In this document: piece by piece, positions 1 to 7,316 of the stretch
Layout of the letters: each line of letters opens with the position of its first letter
How positions within the stretch are numbered: the stretch's first letter is position 1
From: JAWVZH01 sp033722295
GTDB lineage: Bacteria; Bacteroidota; Bacteroidia; Chitinophagales; Saprospiraceae
Reading direction: 5' to 3'
DNA: 8,036 bases
NCBI GenBank assembly: GCA_033722295.1
Contig: JAWVZH010000129.1
Coordinates: forward strand, 1-8,036
Program-made: the position numbers and the translations under genes
The notes under the pieces: generated by a model
Databases searched by the model: none
Seen by the model: only the letters and a program-made list of their open reading frames with translations
Told to the model about the DNA's origin: nothing

Positions 1-1332
1 GATTCTACGGATGGATTGCAACGGGGTACTGAAGTAATTGACCAGGGAGCACCGATCACAATGCCTACAGGCGAAGCGATAAAAGGTAGACTCTTCAATG
101 TGACGGGTGATCCTATCGATGGCCTACCTGAAGTCGAAAAGGAGGACAGTGGACGTGCCATCCACGCTAAACCGCCTATTTTCGAAGAACTGTCGACCGA
201 GACAGAGGTGTTGTACACCGGTATCAAGGTGATCGATCTGATCGAGCCTTACGCTAAAGGTGGTAAGATCGGTCTATTCGGGGGTGCAGGTGTGGGAAAA
301 ACTGTACTGATCCAGGAGCTGATCAATAATATTGCGAAGGGATATGAAGGTATCTCCGTGTTTGCCGGAGTAGGAGAGCGAACAAGAGAGGGTAATGACT
401 TGCTTAGAGAGATGCTGGAGGCGGGTATTATCAATTACGGCGAGGATTTCATGAAGTCCATGGAAGAAGGTGGCTGGGATCTTTCCAAGGTAAGCGAGGA
501 TGACCTGAAAAAAAGTAAGGCGACCTTTGTGTTTGGACAGATGAACGAGCCACCTGGAGCCCGAGCACGAGTTGCGCTTTCCGGACTGACAACAGCTGAA
601 TATTACAGGGATGGTGACCTTTCAGATCCGAATGGAGGTCGTGACATCCTTTTCTTTATAGATAATATATTCCGTTTCACTCAGGCTGGTTCTGAGGTGT
701 CTGCCCTGCTGGGAAGAATGCCTTCAGCGGTGGGATACCAACCTACCCTGGCTACTGAGATGGGTCTTATGCAGGAGAGAAGTACATCGACCAAGCGAGG
801 ATCTATAACCTCTGTGCAAGCGGTATATGTACCAGCGGATGACTTGACGGATCCAGCGCCGGCGACGACATTTGCGCACCTGGATGCGACAACGGTATTG
901 AGCAGGAAGATCGCTTCCCTCGGTATTTATCCGGCGGTGGATCCTCTCGATTCTACCTCACGGATACTTGATCCACAGATTTTGGGTGATGAGCATTACA
1001 ACTGTGCTCAAAGGGTCAAGAATATACTTCAGAGATACAACGAGCTTCAGGATATTATCGCCATTCTGGGGATGGAGGAATTGTCTGACGAAGACAAGCA
1101 GGTCGTTCACCGTGCAAGAAGGGTTCAGAGATTCCTGTCACAGCCGTTCCACGTGGCTGAGCAGTTTACTGGACTGAAGGGCGTTTTGGTACCGATCGAA
1201 GAGACCATCAGAGGGTTCAACATGATCATGGATGGAGAAGTGGATCAATATCCTGAAGCGGCGTTCAACCTGGTAGGTACCATAGACGAAGCCATTGAAA
1301 AAGGTAAAAAGATGATGGCCGAATCGGCTTAA
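1..1332 (+). CDS. atpD: F1F0 ATP synthase subunit beta, 5'-truncated by the window edge
   Basis: Catalytic beta subunit of F1, which makes ATP from ADP and phosphate at the cytoplasmic face of the inner membrane. The frame is open from base 1 (DSTDGLQRGTEV), so the first 60 or so residues (N-terminal beta barrel) lie outside the window; the TTG at base 16 is internal, not a start. Counting from base 16, the P-loop GGAGVGKT is at residues 89-96 (bases 280-303), the catalytic Glu in GERTREG at about 121, and Walker B ILFFIDN at about 211-217. The family signature runs through PSAVGYQPTLATEMG, and the C-terminal helical domain is complete to a TAA stop. Relative to E. coli there are extra segments at about 137-168 and 200-208, as I know from Bacteroidota AtpD. 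atpC follows after 17 bases, the atpDC pairing common in this phylum, where the other atp genes usually lie elsewhere. Confidence 0.98.
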   Translation, partial: DSTDGLQRGTEVIDQGAPITMPTGEAIKGRLFNVTGDPIDGLPEVEKEDSGRAIHAKPPIFEELSTETEVLYTGIKVIDLIEPYAKGGKIGLFGGAGVGKTVLIQELINNIAKGYEGISVFAGVGERTREGNDLLREMLEAGIINYGEDFMKSMEEGGWDLSKVSEDDLKKSKATFVFGQMNEPPGARARVALSGLTTAEYYRDGDLSDPNGGRDILFFIDNIFRFTQAGSEVSALLGRMPSAVGYQPTLATEMGLMQERSTSTKRGSITSVQAVYVPADDLTDPAPATTFAHLDATTVLSRKIASLGIYPAVDPLDSTSRILDPQILGDEHYNCAQRVKNILQRYNELQDIIAILGMEELSDEDKQVVHRARRVQRFLSQPFHVAEQFTGLKGVLVPIEETIRGFNMIMDGEVDQYPEAAFNLVGTIDEAIEKGKKMMAESA

Positions 1333-1349
1333 TCCTAAAACGACCCAGA

Positions 1350-1604
1350 ATGAAGTGTATCGTTCTTACTCCAGAAGGAGAATTGTTCAATGATGAAGTT
1401 ACCAGGGTGAAAGTGCCCGGTGCGAGCGGACAGTTCGAAATCCTCAATAATCATGCGCCTATCGTTTCTGCACTCGATAAGGGTAGTGTAATTATTTTGG
1501 CAAAAAGCGGAGAAAACGTTAACTTCAATATAACTAAGGGGTTTGTTGAAGTGCTGAATAACGAAGTCGCGTTACTGATACAACCGGCTAAGGACACAGA
1601 ATAG
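1350..1604 (+). CDS. atpC: F1F0 ATP synthase subunit epsilon, short form
   Basis: Epsilon subunit of the F1 central stalk, linking gamma to the c-ring and, in many bacteria, restraining ATP hydrolysis. The 84 residues match only the N-terminal beta-sandwich domain: the TPEGELF opening, VKVPGASGQFEILNNHAPIV at about 21-40, and GFVEVLNNEVALL near the end. The C-terminal two-helix domain that acts as the inhibitory arm in E. coli (a protein of about 139 residues) is absent. The stop is followed at once by a strong terminator, so this is the natural end of the gene and not a truncation by frameshift. The ATG at 1350 gives the conserved N-terminus directly; no Shine-Dalgarno sequence is visible, so translation may be coupled to atpD 17 bases upstream. 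Short epsilons are known in Bacteroidota. Confidence 0.95.
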   Translation: MKCIVLTPEGELFNDEVTRVKVPGASGQFEILNNHAPIVSALDKGSVIILAKSGENVNFNITKGFVEVLNNEVALLIQPAKDTE

Positions 1605-1620
1605 AAAGATACGTTTAACA

Positions 1621-1670
1621 CCCTTATATTTATTATAAGGGGGGGTCGGGCCACCGACCCCTATTTTTTT
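1621..1670 (+). terminator. Tandem-hairpin intrinsic terminator of atpDC
   Basis: Two perfect 8-bp hairpins abut with no gap. The first pairs CCCTTATA (1621-1628) with TATAAGGG (1634-1641) around a 5-base loop. The second pairs GGGGTCGG (1642-1649) with CCGACCCC (1654-1661) around the loop GCCA. The second stem is followed by TATTTTTTT (1662-1670), giving a classic Rho-independent signal on the plus strand. There is no comparable T-run on the minus side. It begins 16 bases after the atpC stop. Confidence 0.93.
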
Positions 1671-1703
1671 GCCCTGTATCGAGGTTTTCCTGACCTGTTT
1701 CAT

Positions 1704-1723
1704 ATATTTAATACATTAAATAT
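1704..1723. promoter_or_regulatory. AT-rich perfect inverted repeat just upstream of the HAD gene
   Basis: ATATTTAAT (1704-1712) and ATTAAATAT (1715-1723) are exact reverse complements separated by AC. The repeat ends 6 bases before the ATG at 1730, inside the only plausible promoter/leader region between the atpC terminator and this gene. It could be an operator, or a chance palindrome in AT-rich DNA. A sequence resembling the Bacteroidota -7 element (TAnnTTTG) overlaps it as TATATTTA at 1703-1710, but I see no well-spaced -33 TTTG, so I do not call a promoter. Confidence 0.35.
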
Positions 1724-1729
1724 TTTTCT

Positions 1730-2143
1730 ATGTTAAAAGAGGTCAAGGATAAGTTCGGTAACAATTTAAGCCCACAGCTTCCAGAAGGACAGAAAAACTA
1801 TCTCATCGACATCGATGGTACTATCTGCGATGACATTCCAAATGAAGAACCCGACAGGATGGCGACTGCCAAGCTTTATACCGATGCATTAGAGATAATC
1901 AATCAGTGGTATGAGGCAGGTCACATCATCACCTTCTTCACATCAAGAACAGAGGAGCATCGCGAGGTGACGACCCGGTGGTTACATGATAATGGCTTCA
2001 AGTTTCATGGGTTGCTCATGGGAAAGCCGAGAGGAGGCAACTATCATTGGATCGATAATCACATTGTCAAGGCCACTCGATATGATGGAAAATTTACTCA
2101 CATGAAGGTCAGGCAGAAGGATATAGAGGTGTTTGAGGAATAG
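1730..2143 (+). CDS. Small HAD-superfamily hydrolase, phosphatase-like
   Basis: A 137-residue soluble protein with a minimal HAD (haloacid dehalogenase) core and no recognisable cap domain. Motif I is IDIDGT (residues 26-31), with D27 the expected nucleophile and D29 the general acid. Motif II is FFTSR (69-73), with T71/S72 as the phosphate-binding hydroxyl. K99 in GKPRGGNYHWIDNH fits motif III, and D109 fits the Mg-binding motif IV, followed by Asn where a second acidic residue is often found. The substrate cannot be read from the sequence. Small proteins of this kind in Bacteroidota genomes sometimes carry names such as phosphoheptose isomerase, which the motifs here do not support. The gene stands alone: it follows the atpDC terminator, converges with parC and has no Shine-Dalgarno. 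The ATG at 1730 puts motif I at the usual distance from the N-terminus. The stop is TAG. Confidence 0.88.
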   Translation: MLKEVKDKFGNNLSPQLPEGQKNYLIDIDGTICDDIPNEEPDRMATAKLYTDALEIINQWYEAGHIITFFTSRTEEHREVTTRWLHDNGFKFHGLLMGKPRGGNYHWIDNHIVKATRYDGKFTHMKVRQKDIEVFEE

Positions 2144-2171
2144 TTGAGGGTTGAGAGTTTAGGGTTTAAGA
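2144..2171. repeat. Degenerate heptanucleotide array after the HAD stop codon
   Basis: Four 7-base units lie directly behind the TAG stop (2141-2143): TTGAGGG, TTGAGAG, TTTAGGG and TTTAAGA. Each differs from the next by one to three bases. The 7-base phase starts at the first base after the stop. Confidence 0.75.
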
Positions 2172-2198
2172 GGTGGAAAATGAATAATAAGCTACCTT

Positions 2199-2246
<48 letters not shown>

Positions 2247-2248
<2 letters not shown>

Positions 2249-4910
2249 AAAACAATTCTGTTTGTCCGTTATCAATGTCAAAATCTATGACATCTCCGGG
2301 GTTGACTTTTTTATCTGACTTGCCCTCCGACTTGGACACCTTTTTTGAAGAGCCGGCATCTTTTTTCTCCTTTTTATCAGAAGTCTCCTTTTCCTTGTGA
2401 ACAGGATTGACAGAGAGCACCTTGTAATCCATCAATTTATTACCGAGGGCTTTCCAACCCTTGACATCGATGAAGTCTGCGAAATCGAGTATGCCGACCT
2501 GCTTTTTATTTTTGGCCTTGTAACTGTATTCTACAACTGGCCTCTCATCTGCTGTGGCATAGTAGAGCTTTGTGCTCCGATGATCGGTGAGAAAATCAAA
2601 TTTCTGGTCCAGGGTGGAGGTCTCTATTTCAAATCTCTTTACAAGAGTATAACCTTTTTCACCATCATAGTACAATGCGCTGATCGGCTGGTCCGGGTCA
2701 AATTTCCCGATCCATACGACCTTCCCGGCTTCGTATTTGGCATTCATGTCAACATCATTGACCTCATAGCTTCCATCGCTGTATATGACAAGAATTTGAT
2801 CACCAGTGTCAAACGCACCCAGGAAATTACCTCTTTCCATAGTATTGATCCGGCCACTGGCCTCATCCATCCAAAGCTTAAGTGCGCCTAATGTGGACTT
2901 CCCAACTTCCAACTGAGTCACCTTGCGCACTGGATACTTGGTAACTATATTGCCTGCTGCACCGCGACCCTTAATGGCCAATTCCCCAAAATCAAAATCA
3001 AATACTTTCTTTTTGGCCTTGCAATTGGGGCTTAGCTGAACCTTGACCACTTCCGCCTCGCCATTTGGATTGGCGGTGAAATAATGGACCTTGTTGTTCT
3101 TGTCTCCCTTCCCGAGAGAGTATTCCTTCTCACGGGTGATGCTTTTCACGTGAAACCGTTTGGCCCGTGTCCGTCCGTCCTTTCCGCTGACATACATCAT
3201 ATTATATGTCGTCCGCTCATCGCCTTTCTTCCAGACATCGACATGGATGATGTTCTTTCCTACAAAAACTTTATCGTCGATCCTATGAACGCTCATGACA
3301 CCATCTCTTCTAAAAATAATGATGTCATCAATATCCGAACAGTCGCAGACAAATTCTTCTTTCTTGAGACCAGTGCCTATAAATCCATTTTTCCGATCGA
3401 CATACAGTTTGGCATTGGTCGCAACGACCTGCTTCACCTTTATCGTGTCGAACTCGGCTATTTCGGTTTTCCTTTCTCTGCCCTCGCCGTATTTTTTCAA
3501 AAGGTTTTCAAAATAGGCAATTGTAAAATCTGTTAGATGGGCCAGGTGGTGATTCACCTCATCCAGTTCCTCAATGGTCTTTGCGATGAGTTCGTCGTGT
3601 TTGAACTTGTTGAATTTGGAGATCCTCTTTATCCTGATCTCAGTGAGCCTGACGATATCTTCTTCCGTAATATCGCGTTTGAGCTTCAAGCGCTTATCAC
3701 TTTTTCCTCCCGGGTCGGAAGGTGTTGCCACAAATCGTCTTAAACCTTCATCGATGACCTCTATGACCTCTTCAAAGCTTTCACATTCCTCTATCTCTCT
3801 GTAGATCCTATTCTCGATGAATATCTTTTCCAGACTTGCGTTGTGCCATTTTTCTTCAAGCTCGCCTCTTTTTATCTCCAGTTCCCATTTGAGATAATCC
3901 CTGGTCTTATACGTCGATCGCCTGAGGATCTCCTCAACGGAGAGGAACTCCGGTTTTTCGTCTACGATCACACAGGCATTTGGAGAGATGCTGACCTCAC
4001 AATTTGTGAAAGCGTAAAGGGCATCCATGGTAATTTCGGGAGACACACCTGAACCGAGGTGGATGAGGATCTCCAGTTCTTGTGCTGTGTTGTCGGTAAC
4101 CTGTTTGATCTTGATCTTGCCCTTGTCATTGGCTTTAAGTATACTGTCGATTAGAGAAGTGGTCGTAACGCCATAGGGCAGATCGCGGACGGCGATGGTC
4201 TTTTTATCGACTTGCTCCATACGAGCTCTGACCTTTACCCTGCCTCCGCGGGCACCTGCGTTGTACTCACTTACGTCGATCAGGCCACCGGTTTCAAAAT
4301 CGGGATATAGTTTAAATCTTTTTTCCTGGAGTACCTTGATAGAGGCCTGTATCAGTTCATTAAAATTGTGCGGCAGGATCTTGGTAGAGAGTCCCACGGC
4401 AATACCTTCAACCCCCTGAGCGAGCAGGAGTGGAAATTTCATCGGCAGGTGTATAGGCTCCTGTTTTCTGCCATCATACGATAGCTGCCAATCGGTAGTT
4501 TGCGGATTAAATGCAACGTCGAGAGCAAACTTGCTCAGGCGGGCTTCTATATATCTGGGCGCGGCAGCAGAATCCCCTGTGCGGAGATCACCCCAATTGC
4601 CCTGTGTCTCGATAAGTAGGTTTTTTTGTCCCAGGTGTACAAGGGCATCACCGATGGCAGCATCGCCGTGTGGGTGATACTGCATGGTCTGACCGATAAT
4701 ATTGGCAACCTTGTGGAATCGGCCGTCATCCATTTCTTTCATGGCATGGAGGATGCGCCTTTGTACCGGTTTAAGGCCATCAGTGATCGCAGGAACCGCT
4801 CTTTCCAGGATAACATAAGACGCATAATCCAGGAAATATTCCCGATACATGCTGCTCAGAACTGAATTGTTGGATTCAATATTGACCTTTATTGACTTTC
4901 CCTTACTCAT
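2247..4910 (-). CDS. parC: DNA topoisomerase IV subunit A (ParC type)
   Basis: Breakage-reunion subunit of topoisomerase IV, which passes one duplex through another to unlink daughter chromosomes; it works with ParE, which is not in this window. The 887 residues start with FLDYASYVILERAVPAI (26-42), and the catalytic Tyr is Y120 in AAAPRYIEARLS, with R119 before it. The DNA-gate helix carries YHPHGDAAIGDAL (78-90), followed by the tower and a coiled-coil stretch to about 490 ending in KYGEGRERKTEI. A beta-pinwheel-like C-terminal domain spans about 495-830. There is no proper GyrA box; the nearest motif is KGRGAAGN (647-654), and that argues for ParC over GyrA. Residues 839-887 form a Lys/Ser-rich tail ending in DFDIDNGQTELF, a type of ending I know from Bacteroidota ParC. 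The residue matching the quinolone-contact Ser of E. coli is Ala84. The gene is transcribed divergently from the sigma factor gene and lacks a Shine-Dalgarno. Confidence 0.95.
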
Positions 4911-5120
4911 ATAAAGATTTCTACGATAGTGTTAACTCCTGAAAATGAATATAAAATTACGAATTTGAGCGGTTTTCTCCTACTGAAAGCGCTTGTTGGC
5001 AAAACTGTTGTTGTACAAAAGGCAGCAGAGCCCGCAAATCATCCGTTAGTATTGGTGTAGAGTACTATGAATGTCAACGAGGGAGAGGCCGGGGAAGTAT
5101 TTGTATTTTTATAAAAAACT
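4911..5120. promoter_or_regulatory. Divergent intergenic region between parC and the ECF sigma gene
   Basis: These 210 bases must hold the start signals of both parC (minus) and the sigma operon (plus). I see no complete Bacteroidota promoter (TTTG, about 20 bases, TAnnTTTG) on either strand. The closest -7 match for parC is TAATTTTA on the minus strand (4959-4952), without a well-placed TTTG. Two short palindromes, AAGCGCTT (about 4987-4994) and TTGTACAA (about 5011-5018), lie mid-spacer and may be chance. A 15-codon reading frame at 5067-5114 sits directly before the sigma gene. No RNA gene is evident. Confidence 0.5.
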
Positions 5121-5690
5121 GTGAACGTGGATGTCACAATAGCCATAAAGGAACAAGAACAGGATTTTATCCAGGCCTGCGTACGCAAAGAGCGTTGGGC
5201 TCAAAAGAAGTTGTACGAGGACAATTATGGTATTATGATGTCGATCTGTTTGCGTTATTCAAAAGATAATGATGAGGCCATGGATATCTTGCATGAGGGG
5301 TTCATCAAGATCTTCAAGAATATAAAGAAATATAAACCGGGAACTTCTCTTTCAGCATGGATGAGAAGGATAATGGTGAATACTTCGATCGATTATTACA
5401 GGAAGATGGTACGCCGGCGGACGGAGGATATAAGTGAAGCTTATGACTTGTCTTCCGACAATCCCGACGCCCTGAGCCTGATGTCTTCTAAAGAGATATT
5501 AAAAGGAGTTCAGACTCTTACACCTGCTTACAGGTTGGTATTCAACATGTATGTCATTGAAGGTTACTCACACCGGGAAATTGCGGAACAGCTGGATATA
5601 ACGGAGAGTACTTCCAGGTCCAACCTGGTCAAGGCAAGAATGAAATTAAGAACATACATCAAACAGAGGAATGAGCAAGGAGTTGAATAA
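5121..5690 (+). CDS. ECF-type RNA polymerase sigma factor
   Basis: A 189-residue group IV (extracytoplasmic-function) sigma factor that would direct RNA polymerase to a dedicated regulon. Sigma region 2 lies at about 27-97: KKLYEDNYGIMMSICLRYS, then DEAMDILHEGFIKIFKNI (core-polymerase and -10 recognition helices) and AWMRRIMVNTSIDYYRK. Region 4 is at about 130-178, with the helix-turn-helix YSHREIAEQLDITESTSRSN (149-168) and KARMKLR after it. There is no region 3 and no extra C-terminal domain. The start is not secure: GTG at 5121 is the first possible start after an in-frame TAA at 5112-5114, GTG at 5127 is an alternative, and the nearby ATG at 5131 is out of frame. The gene overlaps the next one by 20 bases, so the two are very probably co-transcribed and the downstream protein is its likely regulator. 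Confidence 0.95.
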   Translation: MNVDVTIAIKEQEQDFIQACVRKERWAQKKLYEDNYGIMMSICLRYSKDNDEAMDILHEGFIKIFKNIKKYKPGTSLSAWMRRIMVNTSIDYYRKMVRRRTEDISEAYDLSSDNPDALSLMSSKEILKGVQTLTPAYRLVFNMYVIEGYSHREIAEQLDITESTSRSNLVKARMKLRTYIKQRNEQGVE

Positions 5691-7188
5691 ATTTGATGAG
5701 CGTATTAAGGCCCTGTTGGAGGACATCCAGCCTGACTACGATCCTGCTTCGTGGGAGTCTCTCGAGGAGCAGTGGGAAGTCAGTCAGGATATGGAACTGG
5801 ACGATACTGTGAGATCACGGATGGAGTCTATGGATGTACCTTATGAAGTAGCGTCCTGGACGGCACTACAGGATAAAATGACCGCTGCTGAGGATATCGA
5901 GCTGGACGATACTGTAAGAGAAAGTGTAGAGCAGGAGGCTGAGGGTTACAGCAGTTCATCCTGGTCTGCCTTGTTATCCAGGCTGGAAGCATGGGAACGG
6001 GTGAGAAGAGAGTTCTGGATGCTTAGAGCGGCTGAGGGGCTTATGTTATTACTGCTTCTACTCGCACTTTATCAGTACGGGCCGCAACTTCCGCAGATCG
6101 TAACCGAAGGAGATCAACCTACAGCGGCAGAGATTTCCAAACCGCATACAGATCATGACCAGAGCCGGACATCGAAAATAAAGCCGAACGTTGAAAATAC
6201 TGGAAAAGTGGCCTCAGTTGGTCAGGCTTTTGATATGGCGTCTGAGGTGTCTGATGAAGCGTCTTCACCTGGCTACTCTGTAACTAGCGGATCTGGACAA
6301 AGGATGGTGTCAGTTCCACCGCGGCTTCCGTCCTCAGTGCTGGGTGTCAATGAGATAAAAACAGCTGCAGCTAATTCAGACAAGTCTGGTATTGCCTATG
6401 TGGGGGATCTGAAGAAGGCAATCTCAGGAGTCCGAAACTCAGATGAGAAGTTCGAAGTAAGCTCTCTGGGACAATCAGTTATTTCCTTACTTGATCAGGA
6501 CTCCAGGAAGAATATTGACGTTGCCGTACCGGTTATTGAACACCCCGATCGTGCCATATGGTTGAGCATGCAGTCTCATGCAGCACTGAATCAGGTACAT
6601 ACACCTGAAAAGGAAGAGTTCGAAGCTCAAAATGCCTATACTCTGGGTTATGGGCTTGGACTTCTCGTTGGATTCAATCATGGCAAGTTGACCTGGGAGA
6701 CGGGCGCTGAGTATCAATTCACCATCTTCAAACCCAAGCGTACCAAGTTGACCGGAAACATTTCTGATGGTTACCGTACTACAACCCTGAGCGAGGTAAA
6801 TCTTGATTACATCAATATTCCCTTGCAGGCGCGATACCTTATCCTGGAAAAAGGTCGCCATGAATTATACGCCATGGGAGGGGTAATGTTGCATATAAGT
6901 AGTAAGGTTGATTTCGATTTTATAGAAGAAAGAGACGAGGACAATCGCTTTCCTGTTGATTTCAATTCACAGCCAGAGCCTGAGGACATCATCGGTGTTC
7001 AGAGCGGAAGGTTTACCTATTTTTCTGTCAATGCCGGGTTGGGGTACCAATTTGTCATGAATACCAGAACCAAACTTTTTGCCCAGCCGTCCTATGAGCA
7101 TTTTGCAGAAAGGGAAGGCATTATGAACCTGAATGGCGAAAAGGTCAATACATTGAGGCTGGACTTCGGTGTAAGGGTGAGACTGTAG
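5671..7188 (+). CDS. Putative membrane anti-sigma/outer-membrane beta-barrel fusion protein
   Basis: A 505-residue protein with no N-terminal signal peptide. Residues 8-112 are three gapless 35-residue repeats, acidic, each with a Y-x4-W-x2-L core. RVRREFW (110-116) precedes one hydrophobic helix (about 117-136, including LMLLLLLLALY), and the positive-inside rule places the N-terminus in the cytoplasm. Residues 140-290 form a Ser/Pro/charged linker without a clear fold. From about 291 to the end, alternating hydrophobic strands (for example IWLSMQSHAAL, YINIPLQARYLI, LRLDFGVRVRL) resemble the small outer-membrane-barrel domains of Bacteroidota, where a strand like YINIPL is typical. The 20-base overlap with the sigma gene suggests an anti-sigma role for the N-terminus. 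No ZAS-type zinc motif and no FecR domain are visible. The fold calls are by eye; the anti-sigma function is inferred from context and architecture. The stop is TAG, continuous with a heptamer array. Confidence 0.85.
   Translation: MSKELNKFDERIKALLEDIQPDYDPASWESLEEQWEVSQDMELDDTVRSRMESMDVPYEVASWTALQDKMTAAEDIELDDTVRESVEQEAEGYSSSSWSALLSRLEAWERVRREFWMLRAAEGLMLLLLLLALYQYGPQLPQIVTEGDQPTAAEISKPHTDHDQSRTSKIKPNVENTGKVASVGQAFDMASEVSDEASSPGYSVTSGSGQRMVSVPPRLPSSVLGVNEIKTAAANSDKSGIAYVGDLKKAISGVRNSDEKFEVSSLGQSVISLLDQDSRKNIDVAVPVIEHPDRAIWLSMQSHAALNQVHTPEKEEFEAQNAYTLGYGLGLLVGFNHGKLTWETGAEYQFTIFKPKRTKLTGNISDGYRTTTLSEVNLDYINIPLQARYLILEKGRHELYAMGGVMLHISSKVDFDFIEERDEDNRFPVDFNSQPEPEDIIGVQSGRFTYFSVNAGLGYQFVMNTRTKLFAQPSYEHFAEREGIMNLNGEKVNTLRLDFGVRVRL
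5692..6006 (+). repeat. Three tandem 105-bp coding repeats (35 residues each)
   Basis: Repeat units encode residues 8-42, 43-77 and 78-112 with no gaps. Aligned anchors are FDERIKALL / LDDTVRSRM / LDDTVRESV at the start and YDPASWESL / YEVASWTAL / YSSSSWSAL (tyrosines 23, 58, 93; tryptophans 28, 63, 98) in the middle. Units 2 and 3 share the bases CTGGACGATACTGT, which suggests that their duplication is the more recent. Confidence 0.85.
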
Positions 7189-7248
7189 TCAGTAGTCAGT
7201 AGTCAGTGATCAGTAGTCAGTGATCAGTCGGCAGTATTCAGTTATCAA
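7186..7248. repeat. Heptanucleotide array (TAGTCAG) beginning at the barrel-gene stop codon
   Basis: The TAG stop (7186-7188) is itself the first three bases of the array. Units read TAGTCAG three times, then TGATCAG, TAGTCAG, TGATCAG, TCGGCAG, TATTCAG and TTATCAA, decaying away from the gene. The first six units all begin with a stop triplet (TAG or TGA). Confidence 0.93.
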
Positions 7249-7316
7249 TAATCCGTGCGATTCAACGGGTGATATACAAGTGAGTATCGTTTGGTAGTTA
7301 ATGATTTCTTTTCTCC

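Noticed and set aside
16..18. TTG at base 16 as the atpD start
   Set aside because: Upstream codons in the same frame encode conserved AtpD sequence (STDGL), so the gene begins before the window.
2397..3536. Long plus-strand ORFs of 164 and 150 codons opposite parC
   Set aside because: They lie wholly antisense to a full-length, strongly conserved parC, have no recognisable domains, and look like frame shadows of it.
5011..5018. TTGTACAA palindrome as a specific regulator site
   Set aside because: An 8-base palindrome is expected by chance and no second copy or known matching regulator is present.
5067..5690. Sigma factor starting at ATG 5067 with an in-frame stop (pseudogene or recoding)
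   Set aside because: The sigma domains are complete downstream of GTG 5121 and the 15 upstream codons add nothing known to the family, so a broken gene is unlikely.
6487..6861. Minus-strand ORF of 124 codons opposite the barrel gene
   Set aside because: Antisense shadow of a well-supported CDS, with no motif or start signal.
5671..7188. Artificial fusion or frameshift joining two genes
   Set aside because: The frame is continuous with no internal stop or compositional break, and comparable layouts are familiar from Bacteroidota.
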